From NCBI RefSeq assembly GCF_030549615.1, contig NZ_CP130832.1, forward strand, positions 2,976,001-3,040,000: a stretch of 64,000 bases of DNA, read 5' to 3'. The position numbers and the translations under genes were made by a program. Under the pieces are notes generated by a model. That model worked only from the letters and a program-made list of their open reading frames with translations, made no database searches and was not told where the DNA came from. Source of the DNA: Stenotrophomonas sp. 610A2 (GTDB lineage: Bacteria; Pseudomonadota; Gammaproteobacteria; Xanthomonadales; Xanthomonadaceae). Shown piece after piece: positions 9,086-17,098 of the stretch; position 1 is the stretch's first letter; every line of letters begins with the position of its first letter.

Positions 9086-10480
9086 TCAAACATTCAGCAG
9101 CAGGAACTCGCGCTCCCAGGAGCTGATCACGCGGAAGAAGGTCTCGTATTCCTTGCGCTTCACCGAGACATAGGCGCGGCAGAAACGACGCCCCAGCAGC
9201 TCCTGCAGGGCGTCGCAGCCCTCCAGTGCGTCCAGCGACTCGCCCAGCGAGCGCGGCAGTTCGTAGCCCAGTTCCTTGGCGTTGCCGGTGATGGGCGGCG
9301 TCGGACTCAGCTTCTCGCGGATGCCGAGCAGGCCACAGGCCAGCGTCGCCGCCATCGCCAGGTAAGGATTGGCGTCGGAGCCGGCAAAGCGGCTTTCAAC
9401 GCGGTTGTTCTCCAGGCTGTCCATCGGCACGCGCAGGCCGCAGGTGCGGTTGTCGAAGCCCCACTCCACGTTGCTCGGCGATACCTCGCCAAACACCAAC
9501 CGACGATAGGAATTCACGTTCGGCGCAAAGAAGGCCATCGCCGCCGGCACGTACTTCTGCAGACCAGCCAGATAGTTGTCAAAGGTTTCGCTGTACTCGC
9601 CTTCGGCATGACCGGCAAACACATTGCGACCATCGGCAATGCGCACCAGGCTCTGGTGGATATGCATGGCACTGCCCGGCTCAGTCTCCATTGGCTTGGC
9701 CAGGAAGGTGGCATAGATTCCATGGCGCAACGCTGCCTCACGCATCGTGCGCTTGAACAGGAACACCTGGTCGGCCAGTGACATCGCGCCGTCATGGGTG
9801 AAGTTCACCTCCAGCTGCGCGGCACCGGATTCGTGGATCAGGGTGTCCACGTCCAGCTTCATCGCATCGCAGTAGTCGTACATCAGATCGAGGATGGGAT
9901 CGAACTCATTGACCGCATCGATCGAATACGACTGCCGCGCGGTCTCCGGGCGACCGGAGCGGCCGGCGGGCGGCAGCAGCGGAAAATCCGGGTCGGTGTT
10001 CTTCTGCACCAGGAAGAACTCCACTTCCGGCGCCACCACAGGCTTCAGCCCCAGCTCTTCATACGCGGCTAGCACCCGCCGCAGAACGTTGCGCGGCGCC
10101 AGCTCATGCGGCTGGCCGCTCTTGGTGTAGCAGTCGTGGATGATCTGCGCGGTTGGATCGGTGGCCCACGGCACCATGCGCACGGTGTCTGGGTCCGGGC
10201 GCAGGATCATGTCCGCGTCAGCTGGCGAGGTAAGCTCGTAATAGTCGTCCGGGTATTCACCGGTCACCGTGGTGGCGAATACGCCTTCCGGCAGGCGCGT
10301 GCCGTAGTCATGCGAGAACTTGTCGGCCGGGATGATCTTGCCGCGCGCGTTGCCGGTGATATCCGGCACCAGGCATTCGACTTCGGTGATGTGCCGTTCC
10401 TTGAGCCAGCGCAGCAGCAGGCTTTCTTCCTGTACGGCGATGGCGGTTTTACGGCTGCGGGTGCGGGGGCGCGACGTCAT
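9086..10480 (-). CDS. puuA: Gamma-glutamylputrescine synthetase (glutamine-synthetase fold)
   Basis: A 464-residue member of the glutamine synthetase superfamily that should ligate glutamate to putrescine using ATP, the first step of the Puu pathway. Visible GS features are the Glu metal-ligand region APEVEFFLVQ, the Glu/Asn block SGAAQLEVNFTHDGA, the His loop GSAMHIHQSL and the C-terminal VESRFAGSDANPYLAMAA. The N terminus (VECLVPDITGNARGKIIP) matches PuuA-type enzymes rather than GlnA, and no adenylylation Tyr loop is obvious. Start ATG 10480 overlaps the puuD stop by 4 bp (ATGA), fixing the start. Neighbours puuD, puuB and the pot genes support the role. Confidence 0.9.
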   Translation of the reverse strand: MTSRPRTRSRKTAIAVQEESLLLRWLKERHITEVECLVPDITGNARGKIIPADKFSHDYGTRLPEGVFATTVTGEYPDDYYELTSPADADMILRPDPDTVRMVPWATDPTAQIIHDCYTKSGQPHELAPRNVLRRVLAAYEELGLKPVVAPEVEFFLVQKNTDPDFPLLPPAGRSGRPETARQSYSIDAVNEFDPILDLMYDYCDAMKLDVDTLIHESGAAQLEVNFTHDGAMSLADQVFLFKRTMREAALRHGIYATFLAKPMETEPGSAMHIHQSLVRIADGRNVFAGHAEGEYSETFDNYLAGLQKYVPAAMAFFAPNVNSYRRLVFGEVSPSNVEWGFDNRTCGLRVPMDSLENNRVESRFAGSDANPYLAMAATLACGLLGIREKLSPTPPITGNAKELGYELPRSLGESLDALEGCDALQELLGRRFCRAYVSVKRKEYETFFRVISSWEREFLLLNV

Positions 10481-11241
10481 GGGGAACCAACTTGTTTGTT
10501 TGACCGATAGCGGCGACAGGCCTCGCCGAAGGCTTGGAAAATTCCCAGATAGAACGGGTTCTCGGCAACCCGCCACTCCGGGTGGAACTGCAGGCCGAGC
10601 AGGAACGAGGGGCCAGTGCCACGAAACGCTTCGATCAGCCCATCCGGCGCGCGGGCTTCGACCTGCAGCCCCTCGCCCAGCCGGGCAACACCTTGCCCAT
10701 GCACCGAATTGACCATTACCTCGCTGCCACCGGCAATGCCTGCAAGCAAGCCGCCGGGACTCAGGATCAAGCCATGCGCAGGCCCATATTGCACCTCCAA
10801 CGATGACGCTGGGTTTTCACGGTGATCAGCCAGCCCGGGCACTTCATGCACTTTCGGATGCAGGCTGCCACCAAAGGCGACATTGACCTCCTGGAAACCA
10901 CGACAGATCGCCAGTATCCGCATGCCCAACGCCAGTGCCTGCGGGATCAGCCCGAACACATTGGCATCACGTGCCGGATCATGCGGATTGCCCGGCCAGC
11001 TGTCACCGCCATCGTAATGGTGTGGCTCGATATTGCTGGTCGCACCGGTCAGCAGCAAACCGTCCAGCGTCGCCAACCAGTCCTCGGCCGGCAACGGCGG
11101 CTGCAACAACGGCAGCAGCAGCGGCGTGGCCTGCGCACCGTCAACAACGGCGCGCACATACTTTTCACCAACGACAAGAAACGGATGGGACCCGATCGGT
11201 TTGCTGTCGGTAGGCAAGCCGACCAGCGGCAGGCTGGCCAT
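10477..11241 (-). CDS. puuD: Gamma-glutamyl-GABA hydrolase (class I glutamine amidotransferase fold)
   Basis: A 254-residue hydrolase that releases GABA and glutamate from gamma-Glu-GABA. The catalytic triad of the C26/GATase1 fold is visible: C113 (ILAICRGFQEVN), H220 and E222 (LQFHPEWR). The oxyanion-type segment LLLTGATSNIEP and the family mark GGSLHPKVHE are present. ATG 11241 begins MASLPLVGLPTD as in relatives; upstream in-frame starts add residues without similarity. It is the first gene of the minus-strand operon, divergent from puuB. Confidence 0.92.
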   Translation of the reverse strand: MASLPLVGLPTDSKPIGSHPFLVVGEKYVRAVVDGAQATPLLLPLLQPPLPAEDWLATLDGLLLTGATSNIEPHHYDGGDSWPGNPHDPARDANVFGLIPQALALGMRILAICRGFQEVNVAFGGSLHPKVHEVPGLADHRENPASSLEVQYGPAHGLILSPGGLLAGIAGGSEVMVNSVHGQGVARLGEGLQVEARAPDGLIEAFRGTGPSFLLGLQFHPEWRVAENPFYLGIFQAFGEACRRYRSNKQVGSP

Positions 11242-11409
11242 GGGTGAAGCTCTTGAGACGTGCCTGCACGCTACCCCTGCCCCGCTGATTAGGCAACCAA
11301 GCGCCATCCGGCATTCAAGTAAAGCAAGGCACACTACACAGGTTCTTCACCGGCCTGCGCACGCTGCATACGCCGGGGTCGCTACACTTCCCGCCCCTGA
11401 TTCGGCCTG
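11242..11409. promoter_or_regulatory. Divergent puuD / puuB promoter region
   Basis: The 168-bp gap between the start of puuD (minus) and puuB (plus) must hold both promoters. It is less GC-rich near 11310-11345 than the flanking genes. I see no clear sigma-70 pair or operator that I would place with confidence, and no PuuR-like regulator gene is in the window. Confidence 0.4.
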
Positions 11410-12702
11410 ATGTCCGTGGACGCCGCTGCATCCGTTTATCCCCCGAGCTGGTATGCCGCCAGCCAGCCCGAGCTTCCGCTACGAGCGCCCCTGCGTGGGC
11501 AGGCGCGCGCTGACGTGGCCGTGCTCGGTGCCGGCTATACCGGCCTGACCGCCGCGTTGGCCTTGGCCGAAAAGGGCTACAAGGTCACCGTACTGGAAGC
11601 CGAGCGTGTCGGCTGGGGTGCTTCTGGCCGCAATGGCGGCCAGACCATCGTTGGCTACGGCTGCGAGCAGGACACCCTGGAAGCGCTGGTCGGCGACGCC
11701 GATGCGCGCCTGCTGTTCGATTTCTCGCGTGATGGCATGCACATGCTCAAGCAGCGCATCGCCAGGCACGGCATCGACTGCGACTGGCGTGACGGCCATG
11801 CCAGTGTGCCGATCCATCCGCGTCAGGAACGCGCCCTGCGCGCCGACATCGAGCGCATGGCGCAGCGTTACGACTATCCGCTGGAATGGTGGGACCGCCC
11901 GCGCCTGCAGCAGGAACTGGCCAGCGAACGCTATCTCGGCGCCATGTACGACGCAGCCAGCGGCCATCTGCACCCGCTCGCCTATGCGCAGGGCCTGGCT
12001 CGCGCTGCCGAGGCGGCCGGCGTCGTCATCCACGAACAGTCACCGGTCACCCGGCTTGAGCGCGGCACGCAACCGGCGCTGATCACCGCCCACGGCCGGG
12101 TCGATGCCGATTTCGTCGTACTGGCCGGCAACGCCTGGCTGCAGGGCATCGCGCCGGAGCTGGAAACCCGGATGATGCCGGTCGGCACCTATATCGGCGC
12201 CACCCAGCCACTGGGCGCCGAGCGCGCCAAGGCCCTGATCCGCAACGACATGGCCGTGGCCGACGTGAACTGGGCGCTGGATTACTTCCGGCTCAGCCGC
12301 GACCACCGCCTGCTGTTCGGTGGCCAGGCCAATTACTCGGCGCTGCCGCCGCCAGGGCTGCGCGCCAGCATGACCCGGCGCATGCGTCGGGTGTTCCCGC
12401 AGCTGGCCGACGTCGAAATGGATTATGTCTGGGGCGGCTACATCGACATAACCCGCAACCGTGCCCCGCATTGGGGGCGGATTACCCCGAACGTGTATTT
12501 CGCGCAGGGATTCTCCGGCCACGGCGTGGCCAGCACCGGCCTGGCCGGTGAAGTGATAGCCGCCGCCATTGCTGGCCAGGCGCAGCGCCTGGACGTGTTC
12601 GAGCGCATTCCACATGGCGTATTCCCCGGCGGCAAGGTCTTGCGCATGCCGATGCTGGTGGCGGCGATGTCCTGGTACAAGCTGCGGGACCTGCTCTGGT
12701 GA
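11410..12702 (+). CDS. puuB: Gamma-glutamylputrescine oxidase (FAD-dependent, DAO family)
   Basis: A 430-residue flavoprotein that oxidises gamma-glutamylputrescine to gamma-glutamyl-aminobutyraldehyde with release of ammonia and H2O2. The FAD motif is VAVLGAGYTGLTAALALAEK (about 37-56) followed by the acidic end of strand 2 (VTVLEA), and the next conserved block WGASGRNGGQ. The C-terminal FAD contact is GFSGHGVAST. The N-terminal PPSWYAASQ pattern is typical of PuuB/OrdL-like enzymes. It is transcribed divergently from puuDA-potFGHI. Confidence 0.92.
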   Translation: MSVDAAASVYPPSWYAASQPELPLRAPLRGQARADVAVLGAGYTGLTAALALAEKGYKVTVLEAERVGWGASGRNGGQTIVGYGCEQDTLEALVGDADARLLFDFSRDGMHMLKQRIARHGIDCDWRDGHASVPIHPRQERALRADIERMAQRYDYPLEWWDRPRLQQELASERYLGAMYDAASGHLHPLAYAQGLARAAEAAGVVIHEQSPVTRLERGTQPALITAHGRVDADFVVLAGNAWLQGIAPELETRMMPVGTYIGATQPLGAERAKALIRNDMAVADVNWALDYFRLSRDHRLLFGGQANYSALPPPGLRASMTRRMRRVFPQLADVEMDYVWGGYIDITRNRAPHWGRITPNVYFAQGFSGHGVASTGLAGEVIAAAIAGQAQRLDVFERIPHGVFPGGKVLRMPMLVAAMSWYKLRDLLW

Positions 12703-12818
12703 TTCGAAGCCGGGGGCGGTGAACCCGAAGGAAGAGCGGGAACGGGCGATTTCGGTCACCGCCATCCCCCTCCCAATTGCTGCTCAAGTTCCTGTGCCTG
12801 CAGCCGCTACATCCTCCG

Positions 12819-14147
12819 ATGCTCCCTACTCTCGCCACCACCGTCAGCCCGCCACAGGCCGCCTTCGACAGTCCATCGATCGCGCCGTTGCCGCAGCGCA
12901 TCCTGCTGGTGGAGAACTCGCGCACCTTTACCACGATGCTGCGCGAGGCCATCGAGCAGCGCCTGGAACTGTCGGTCAGTGTCGCCTCCACCCTGGCCGA
13001 GGCTGGTGAACTGCTGGACAGCGAAGACGGCTGGTTCCTGGTCCTGACCGGACTGGTGCTGGCCGATGGTGACCGCGACCAGGTGGTGCAGTATTTCGTC
13101 AACCGCGGCCTGCCCACCATCGTGGTCAGCGGCGTCTATGACGAGGACCTGCGCAAGCGGGTGCTGCAACAGCAGATCATCGACTACGTATTGAAGAACA
13201 CCCCGGGCAGCATCGACTACCTGGTCTGGCTGGTGCAGCGCATGGAGCGCAACCGCCGCATCGCTGCGCTCGTCGTGGACGACTCACCGTCGGCGCGCGC
13301 CTATGCCGCCGCCTTGCTGACGATGTACGGCTACCACGTCATCGAAGCCGACGACGGCACATCGGCACTGCGCGCGATCGAGGCTGATCCGGCGATTCGC
13401 CTGGTCATCGTCGATGAGGAAATGCCCGGCATGCAGGGCGTTGAACTGACCCGCCGACTGCGTGCACTGCGCGCACGCGACAAGGTGGCGGTGATCGGCA
13501 TCTCAGGCAATTCGGATCCCTCGCTGATCCCGCGCTTCCTGAAGAACGGCGCCAATGACTTCCTGCGCAAACCGTTCTCGCGCGAAGAATTCTTCTGCCG
13601 GGTCTCGCAGAACGTGGACCAGCTGGAGCTGATCGGCACCCTGCAGGATCTGGCCACGCGCGACTTCCTCACCGGCCTGCCCAACCGTCGCAGCTTCCTC
13701 GAGCAAAGCCAGCGCCAACTCAGTGCGGTCAACAACGGCGGCATGGTCGCCGTGGCAATGGTCGACATTGATCACTTCAAACACATCAACGACAGCCTCG
13801 GCCACGAGGCCGGCGACCAGGCCATCCGCGCCGTCGCCTCGGTGTTGCAGGCCAATACCCGCAGCCAGGACATCAGCTCGCGCTTTGGGGGCGAGGAGTT
13901 CTGCCTGATGGTCAGCGGCTTGGATGCAGTTGCCAGCGCTGCGCATTTCGAGAAAGTGCGCCAAGCCGTCGCCGATCTGCAGCTCCCGTTCGGCGACAAC
14001 ATCCTGAGCATGACGGTCAGCATCGGCGTCTGTCGCATGCCCTTGCACAGTGGCAACCTGCACCAGCTCATCACCGAAGCAGATCGCCAGCTCTATCTGG
14101 CCAAGGCTGGCGGCCGCAACCGTGTCTGCAGCGCTGACACCCACTGA
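12819..14147 (+). CDS. Dual-receiver diguanylate cyclase (REC-REC-GGDEF)
   Basis: A cytoplasmic response regulator of about 442 residues that should make c-di-GMP. The first receiver (RILLVENSRTF...) has lost the phospho-acceptor: the strand-3 end reads FLVLTGLVLAD, with Thr where Asp is expected. The second receiver is complete (VVDDSPSAR, phospho-acceptor in LVIVDEEMPGM, Lys in LRKPF). The output domain has DFLTGLPNRRSF, VDIDHFKHIND, the active loop RFGGEEF and an upstream RSQD that fits the product-inhibition I-site spacing (5 residues before GGEEF). I take ATG 12819; an upstream TTG at 12777 would add 14 residues. No kinase gene is adjacent. Confidence 0.88.
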   Translation: MLPTLATTVSPPQAAFDSPSIAPLPQRILLVENSRTFTTMLREAIEQRLELSVSVASTLAEAGELLDSEDGWFLVLTGLVLADGDRDQVVQYFVNRGLPTIVVSGVYDEDLRKRVLQQQIIDYVLKNTPGSIDYLVWLVQRMERNRRIAALVVDDSPSARAYAAALLTMYGYHVIEADDGTSALRAIEADPAIRLVIVDEEMPGMQGVELTRRLRALRARDKVAVIGISGNSDPSLIPRFLKNGANDFLRKPFSREEFFCRVSQNVDQLELIGTLQDLATRDFLTGLPNRRSFLEQSQRQLSAVNNGGMVAVAMVDIDHFKHINDSLGHEAGDQAIRAVASVLQANTRSQDISSRFGGEEFCLMVSGLDAVASAAHFEKVRQAVADLQLPFGDNILSMTVSIGVCRMPLHSGNLHQLITEADRQLYLAKAGGRNRVCSADTH

Positions 14148-14165
14148 CCCAAGTCCGCCTGGGAT

Positions 14166-14209
14166 CTGAATGAGATCAATGCCCGAGTCCCGGCATTGAT
14201 CCAGATCAA
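14166..14209 (+). promoter_or_regulatory. FNR/ANR (CRP-family) box pair upstream of bacteriohemerythrin
   Basis: Positions 14196-14209 read TTGATCCAGATCAA, a perfect match to the TTGAT-N4-ATCAA consensus of FNR/ANR. A weaker copy (CTGAATGAGATCAA, 8 of 10 consensus bases) lies at 14166-14179. If the perfect box acts at -41.5, the -10 would fall on TACAGT at 14232-14237 and the start near 14244, just before the hemerythrin gene. This suggests activation at low oxygen. Confidence 0.75.
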
Positions 14210-14267
14210 CGCGCCTGCCCGATGCCCTGCCTACAGTGCAGCTCAAAGCACACGGGGAGAAGCAGCG

Positions 14268-14729
14268 GTGGCACTACTGGTTTGGCAAGACGATCTCAAC
14301 ACGGGTGTCGACGTCATCGACCATCAGCACATGCGCATCGTGGAGATGCTCAACCACCTGCACGTTGCCCAGAAAAGCCTGGAACAGGTAGCCGTGGCGG
14401 AAGTCATCGACGAACTGGTGGACTACACCATGTCGCACTTCGCCTTCGAGGAAGAACTCATGGAAGAGGCCGGCTACCCGTTCTGCGCTGCACACAAACG
14501 CGTGCACGAAGTATTCGGCAAGCGCGTCTCCGAGTACCGCATGCGCTTCCAATCCGGCGAGGACGTCACCGACGAACTGCGCAACATGTTGTCACGCTGG
14601 CTGTTCAACCACATCCGTGGTGACGACAAGGCCTATGCCGAGCACGTCAAGCGCCACCTCAACCAGTTCGCCAAGGAGCACCAGGAAGGCAGCTGGCTCG
14701 GTCGCACCTTGAAGCGCATTTTCCGCTGA
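14268..14729 (+). CDS. Bacteriohemerythrin (O2-binding di-iron protein)
   Basis: A single-domain hemerythrin of 153 residues. The ligands of the O2-binding di-iron site fall in the standard order: His in [12 protein letters not shown], His and Glu in [17 protein letters not shown], His residues in [11 protein letters not shown], and His/Asp in [14 protein letters not shown]. The GTG start at 14268 is chosen because GGGGAGA lies just upstream and [18 protein letters not shown] is the normal N terminus; the frame upstream overlaps the promoter. A perfect FNR box precedes it, which fits oxygen storage, delivery or sensing under microaerobic growth. It follows the diguanylate cyclase by 120 bp but has its own control signals. 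Confidence 0.93.
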   Translation: MALLVWQDDLNTGVDVIDHQHMRIVEMLNHLHVAQKSLEQVAVAEVIDELVDYTMSHFAFEEELMEEAGYPFCAAHKRVHEVFGKRVSEYRMRFQSGEDVTDELRNMLSRWLFNHIRGDDKAYAEHVKRHLNQFAKEHQEGSWLGRTLKRIFR

Positions 14730-14866
14730 ATGGTTTTGCAGGAACGGCGCGGTTGCGGACATCCCTCCAGATATCACCACCACGCCGCTCCTGCGTTTTA
14801 TCGCTGCAGGAACGCCGCAAGGCGCACACGTCGCTGGTCTTGTGTGGGACCGGCAATAGTCGCGAC

Positions 14867-16171
14867 TTACGGCGTCCCTGCGGCACCCCGCTGCTGCCAA
14901 CGGCCGATTGCAAGCAAGGCCAGTCCGGTCAACAGCGCGGTGACGCACAGGTAGCCGCCAACGGCAGCAATGCCGAACTTCCCAGCCAGCCATGTCGCTG
15001 CATAGGGCGCAGGCGCGGCACCAAGAATACCGGCGAGATTGAACGACAAGGACGCGCCGGTATAGCGCACCTGCACCGGATACAGGCTGGCCAGCATCGT
15101 GCCGCAGGGGCCGTAGGTCAGGCCCATCAGGAACAGGCCCAGCGACAGGAACAGCACCACCTGCAACGAATGGCCCGCCTGGAACAAGGGCTGGAACAAC
15201 AGGCCGAACACGAAGATGCCCAGCGTCGCCCACAACATCGCCTTGACCGTACCGCTGCGGTCACCGTACAGCGCTGCCAACGGAATACCCGCGGCAAAGA
15301 ACAGGATGCCGACCATCTGCATCAGCAGGAAGTCTTCGCGCGCATAGCCCAGTGCCGAGGTGCCATAGCCCAGCGTGAACACCGTCATCAGGTAGAACAG
15401 CACGAAGGTGGCAAACGCCGCCAAGGTGCCCGCGACCACCGCAAAGCCATGGGTGAGCAGCACCTCGCGCATCGGCAGGCGCACACGCTGGCCCTTATCC
15501 AGCGCCTTCTGGAAATCCGGCGTCTCATGGATGTTCAAGCGCACCCACAGGCCGACGATCACCAGCAGCGCACTGGCGATGAATGGAATACGCCAGCCCC
15601 AGGCCAGGAAACTGGCGTCATCCAGCACCCGCCCCAGCAGCAGGAAGGTACCGGCCGACAACAGGAAGCCAAGCGGCGCGCCCAGCTGCGGAAACATGCC
15701 GTACCAGGCACGTTTGCCCGGCGGTGCATTCTCGGTCGCCAGCAACACCGCCCCACCCCATTCACCGCCCAGCCCCAGCCCCTGCCCGAAGCGGCACAAG
15801 GCCAGCAGCAGCGGTGCGATCACACCGATGTCGTCGTAGGTCGGCAACAGGCCGATCGCCACGGTAGACAGCCCCATGGTCAGCAGCGCCGCCACCAGCG
15901 TTGCCTTGCGCCCGATGCGGTCGCCGTAGTGCCCGAATACCGCCGAGCCCACCGGCCGCGCAATGAAAGCCACCGCGAAGGTCGCCAGCGACTGCAGCAG
16001 CGCGGCATCGTTGCTGCTTTCAGGGAAAAACAGCTTGGGGAACACCAGCACCGCCGCGGTGGCGTAGATGTAGAAATCGAAGAATTCGATGGTGGTGCCG
16101 ATCAGGCTGGCCGCCAATACGCGACGCGGGGAGTTCAAAGGGGCGGAGCTGGCGGCGGTCGACATGGTCAT
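14867..16171 (-). CDS. MFS transporter of the metabolite:H+ symporter (MHS) family
   Basis: A 434-residue, 12-helix inner-membrane symporter. Family marks are the N-terminal ASLIGTTIEFFDFYIYATA, the loop 2-3 motif GHYGDRIGRKATL and GQGLGLGGEWGGAVLLATE, all typical of MHS proteins such as ProP, ShiA and KgtP. It therefore probably takes up a carboxylate or a betaine-like solute with protons; the substrate is not readable. ATG 16171 is used; GTG 16201 and ATG 16165 are also possible and no strong ribosome site decides. Confidence 0.9.
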   Translation of the reverse strand: MTMSTAASSAPLNSPRRVLAASLIGTTIEFFDFYIYATAAVLVFPKLFFPESSNDAALLQSLATFAVAFIARPVGSAVFGHYGDRIGRKATLVAALLTMGLSTVAIGLLPTYDDIGVIAPLLLALCRFGQGLGLGGEWGGAVLLATENAPPGKRAWYGMFPQLGAPLGFLLSAGTFLLLGRVLDDASFLAWGWRIPFIASALLVIVGLWVRLNIHETPDFQKALDKGQRVRLPMREVLLTHGFAVVAGTLAAFATFVLFYLMTVFTLGYGTSALGYAREDFLLMQMVGILFFAAGIPLAALYGDRSGTVKAMLWATLGIFVFGLLFQPLFQAGHSLQVVLFLSLGLFLMGLTYGPCGTMLASLYPVQVRYTGASLSFNLAGILGAAPAPYAATWLAGKFGIAAVGGYLCVTALLTGLALLAIGRWQQRGAAGTP

Positions 16172-16321
16172 GACAGATGGGTAATGCCTGCAGTCTGCCA
16201 CGCAGCGCCGCGCCGGCCATTATTTGGTTGCAGCCGACACGGTCGCTTGACGACCAGGCCGGATCCGCGCCGGTTGCCCGGAACCATTGCCATCACTGGC
16301 GGTCACAGCATCGGCCCCCGC

Positions 16322-16966
16322 ATGGACGCATCGCCGATGTCGACAACTTCCAGACGTATCCGGCACCCCCTGCCCCACCTGAGCGCGGTGATCGTGGTGA
16401 TTGCCGTCCACGGCAGCATCGCTTTCTGGCTGCTGCAAGCAGAGCCGCTGGCCCGGCCAGATGATGAAGTGCGCATCAGCCTGCGCTGGTTGGCACGCCC
16501 TCCGCTCCCGCCCGCCGCAGCCCAGCCTGCCGCGTCCGTGGCGTCGAACAGCACGCCTGCGACCAGCTCGCGCTCCCGGCGTTCGCCCAGCCAGCAACAG
16601 CAGGCAGTAGCGCCGCAATCCGCTGCGCCGGCCCAACAGCCCTTGAACCTGGCTATCTCCGACACTGCCGTTGGCGGCACCGCGGTGACCGCCGATACCT
16701 TCGCCCCGCAGGCATTCCGGCGCCTCAACGAAGACCCGGCCTTCCAGCACAGGCCGCGCTACTTCCGCCTGAAGCCGCAGATGAGCCCACGGCAGATGAT
16801 CCAGGGCGTGGCCAGCTATCTCGGTTTCTGGCCGCCAGGCTACGAAATAGACCCCTGCAGCCTCAGCCGAAGCGACGTGAACTACTTCCAGAACGCGGTG
16901 AACGAGCGCGACCGCGACGCCCTGCGCAGCGCACTGCTGCTGGAAAGCGCTCACTGCCGCCGCTGA
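16322..16966 (+). CDS. Membrane-anchored protein of unknown function, Pro/Gln/Ser-rich linker
   Basis: A 214-residue protein I do not recognise. One hydrophobic helix (about 20-39) follows a basic N terminus, giving an N-in anchor; then a low-complexity linker rich in Pro, Ala, Ser and Gln (about 59-107, including QQQQ) and a small C-terminal domain (about 125-214) with two cysteines (C179, C212) that could form a disulfide in the periplasm. The layout recalls a TonB N-terminal half, but the TonB S-x3-H helix motif and C-terminal domain are absent. ATG 16337 is an alternative start. It is divergent from the MFS gene and 132 bp ahead of ohyA. Confidence 0.65.
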   Translation: MDASPMSTTSRRIRHPLPHLSAVIVVIAVHGSIAFWLLQAEPLARPDDEVRISLRWLARPPLPPAAAQPAASVASNSTPATSSRSRRSPSQQQQAVAPQSAAPAQQPLNLAISDTAVGGTAVTADTFAPQAFRRLNEDPAFQHRPRYFRLKPQMSPRQMIQGVASYLGFWPPGYEIDPCSLSRSDVNYFQNAVNERDRDALRSALLLESAHCRR

Positions 16967-17098
16967 GATCACCACCTTTGCTCACGCACGATCACAGCCG
17001 GCAATGCCCAGGATTTACGGATATGTAACCCATCCGCGCCAAACGCTGTTTAGGCTCGGATGGTTCGTTGTGCACTCCCCCACCGCTTGGAGAACCTC

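Noticed and set aside
14753..16321. N-terminal 520 codons of a long plus-strand frame that ends at 16966
   Set aside because: This part is antisense to the MFS transporter. Only the part from about 16322 lies outside it and has a sensible start and membrane anchor.
16322..16966. TonB-family energy transducer
   Set aside because: The anchor-plus-proline-linker layout fits, but the S-x3-H helix motif and a TonB C-terminal domain are missing and no exbB/exbD is near.
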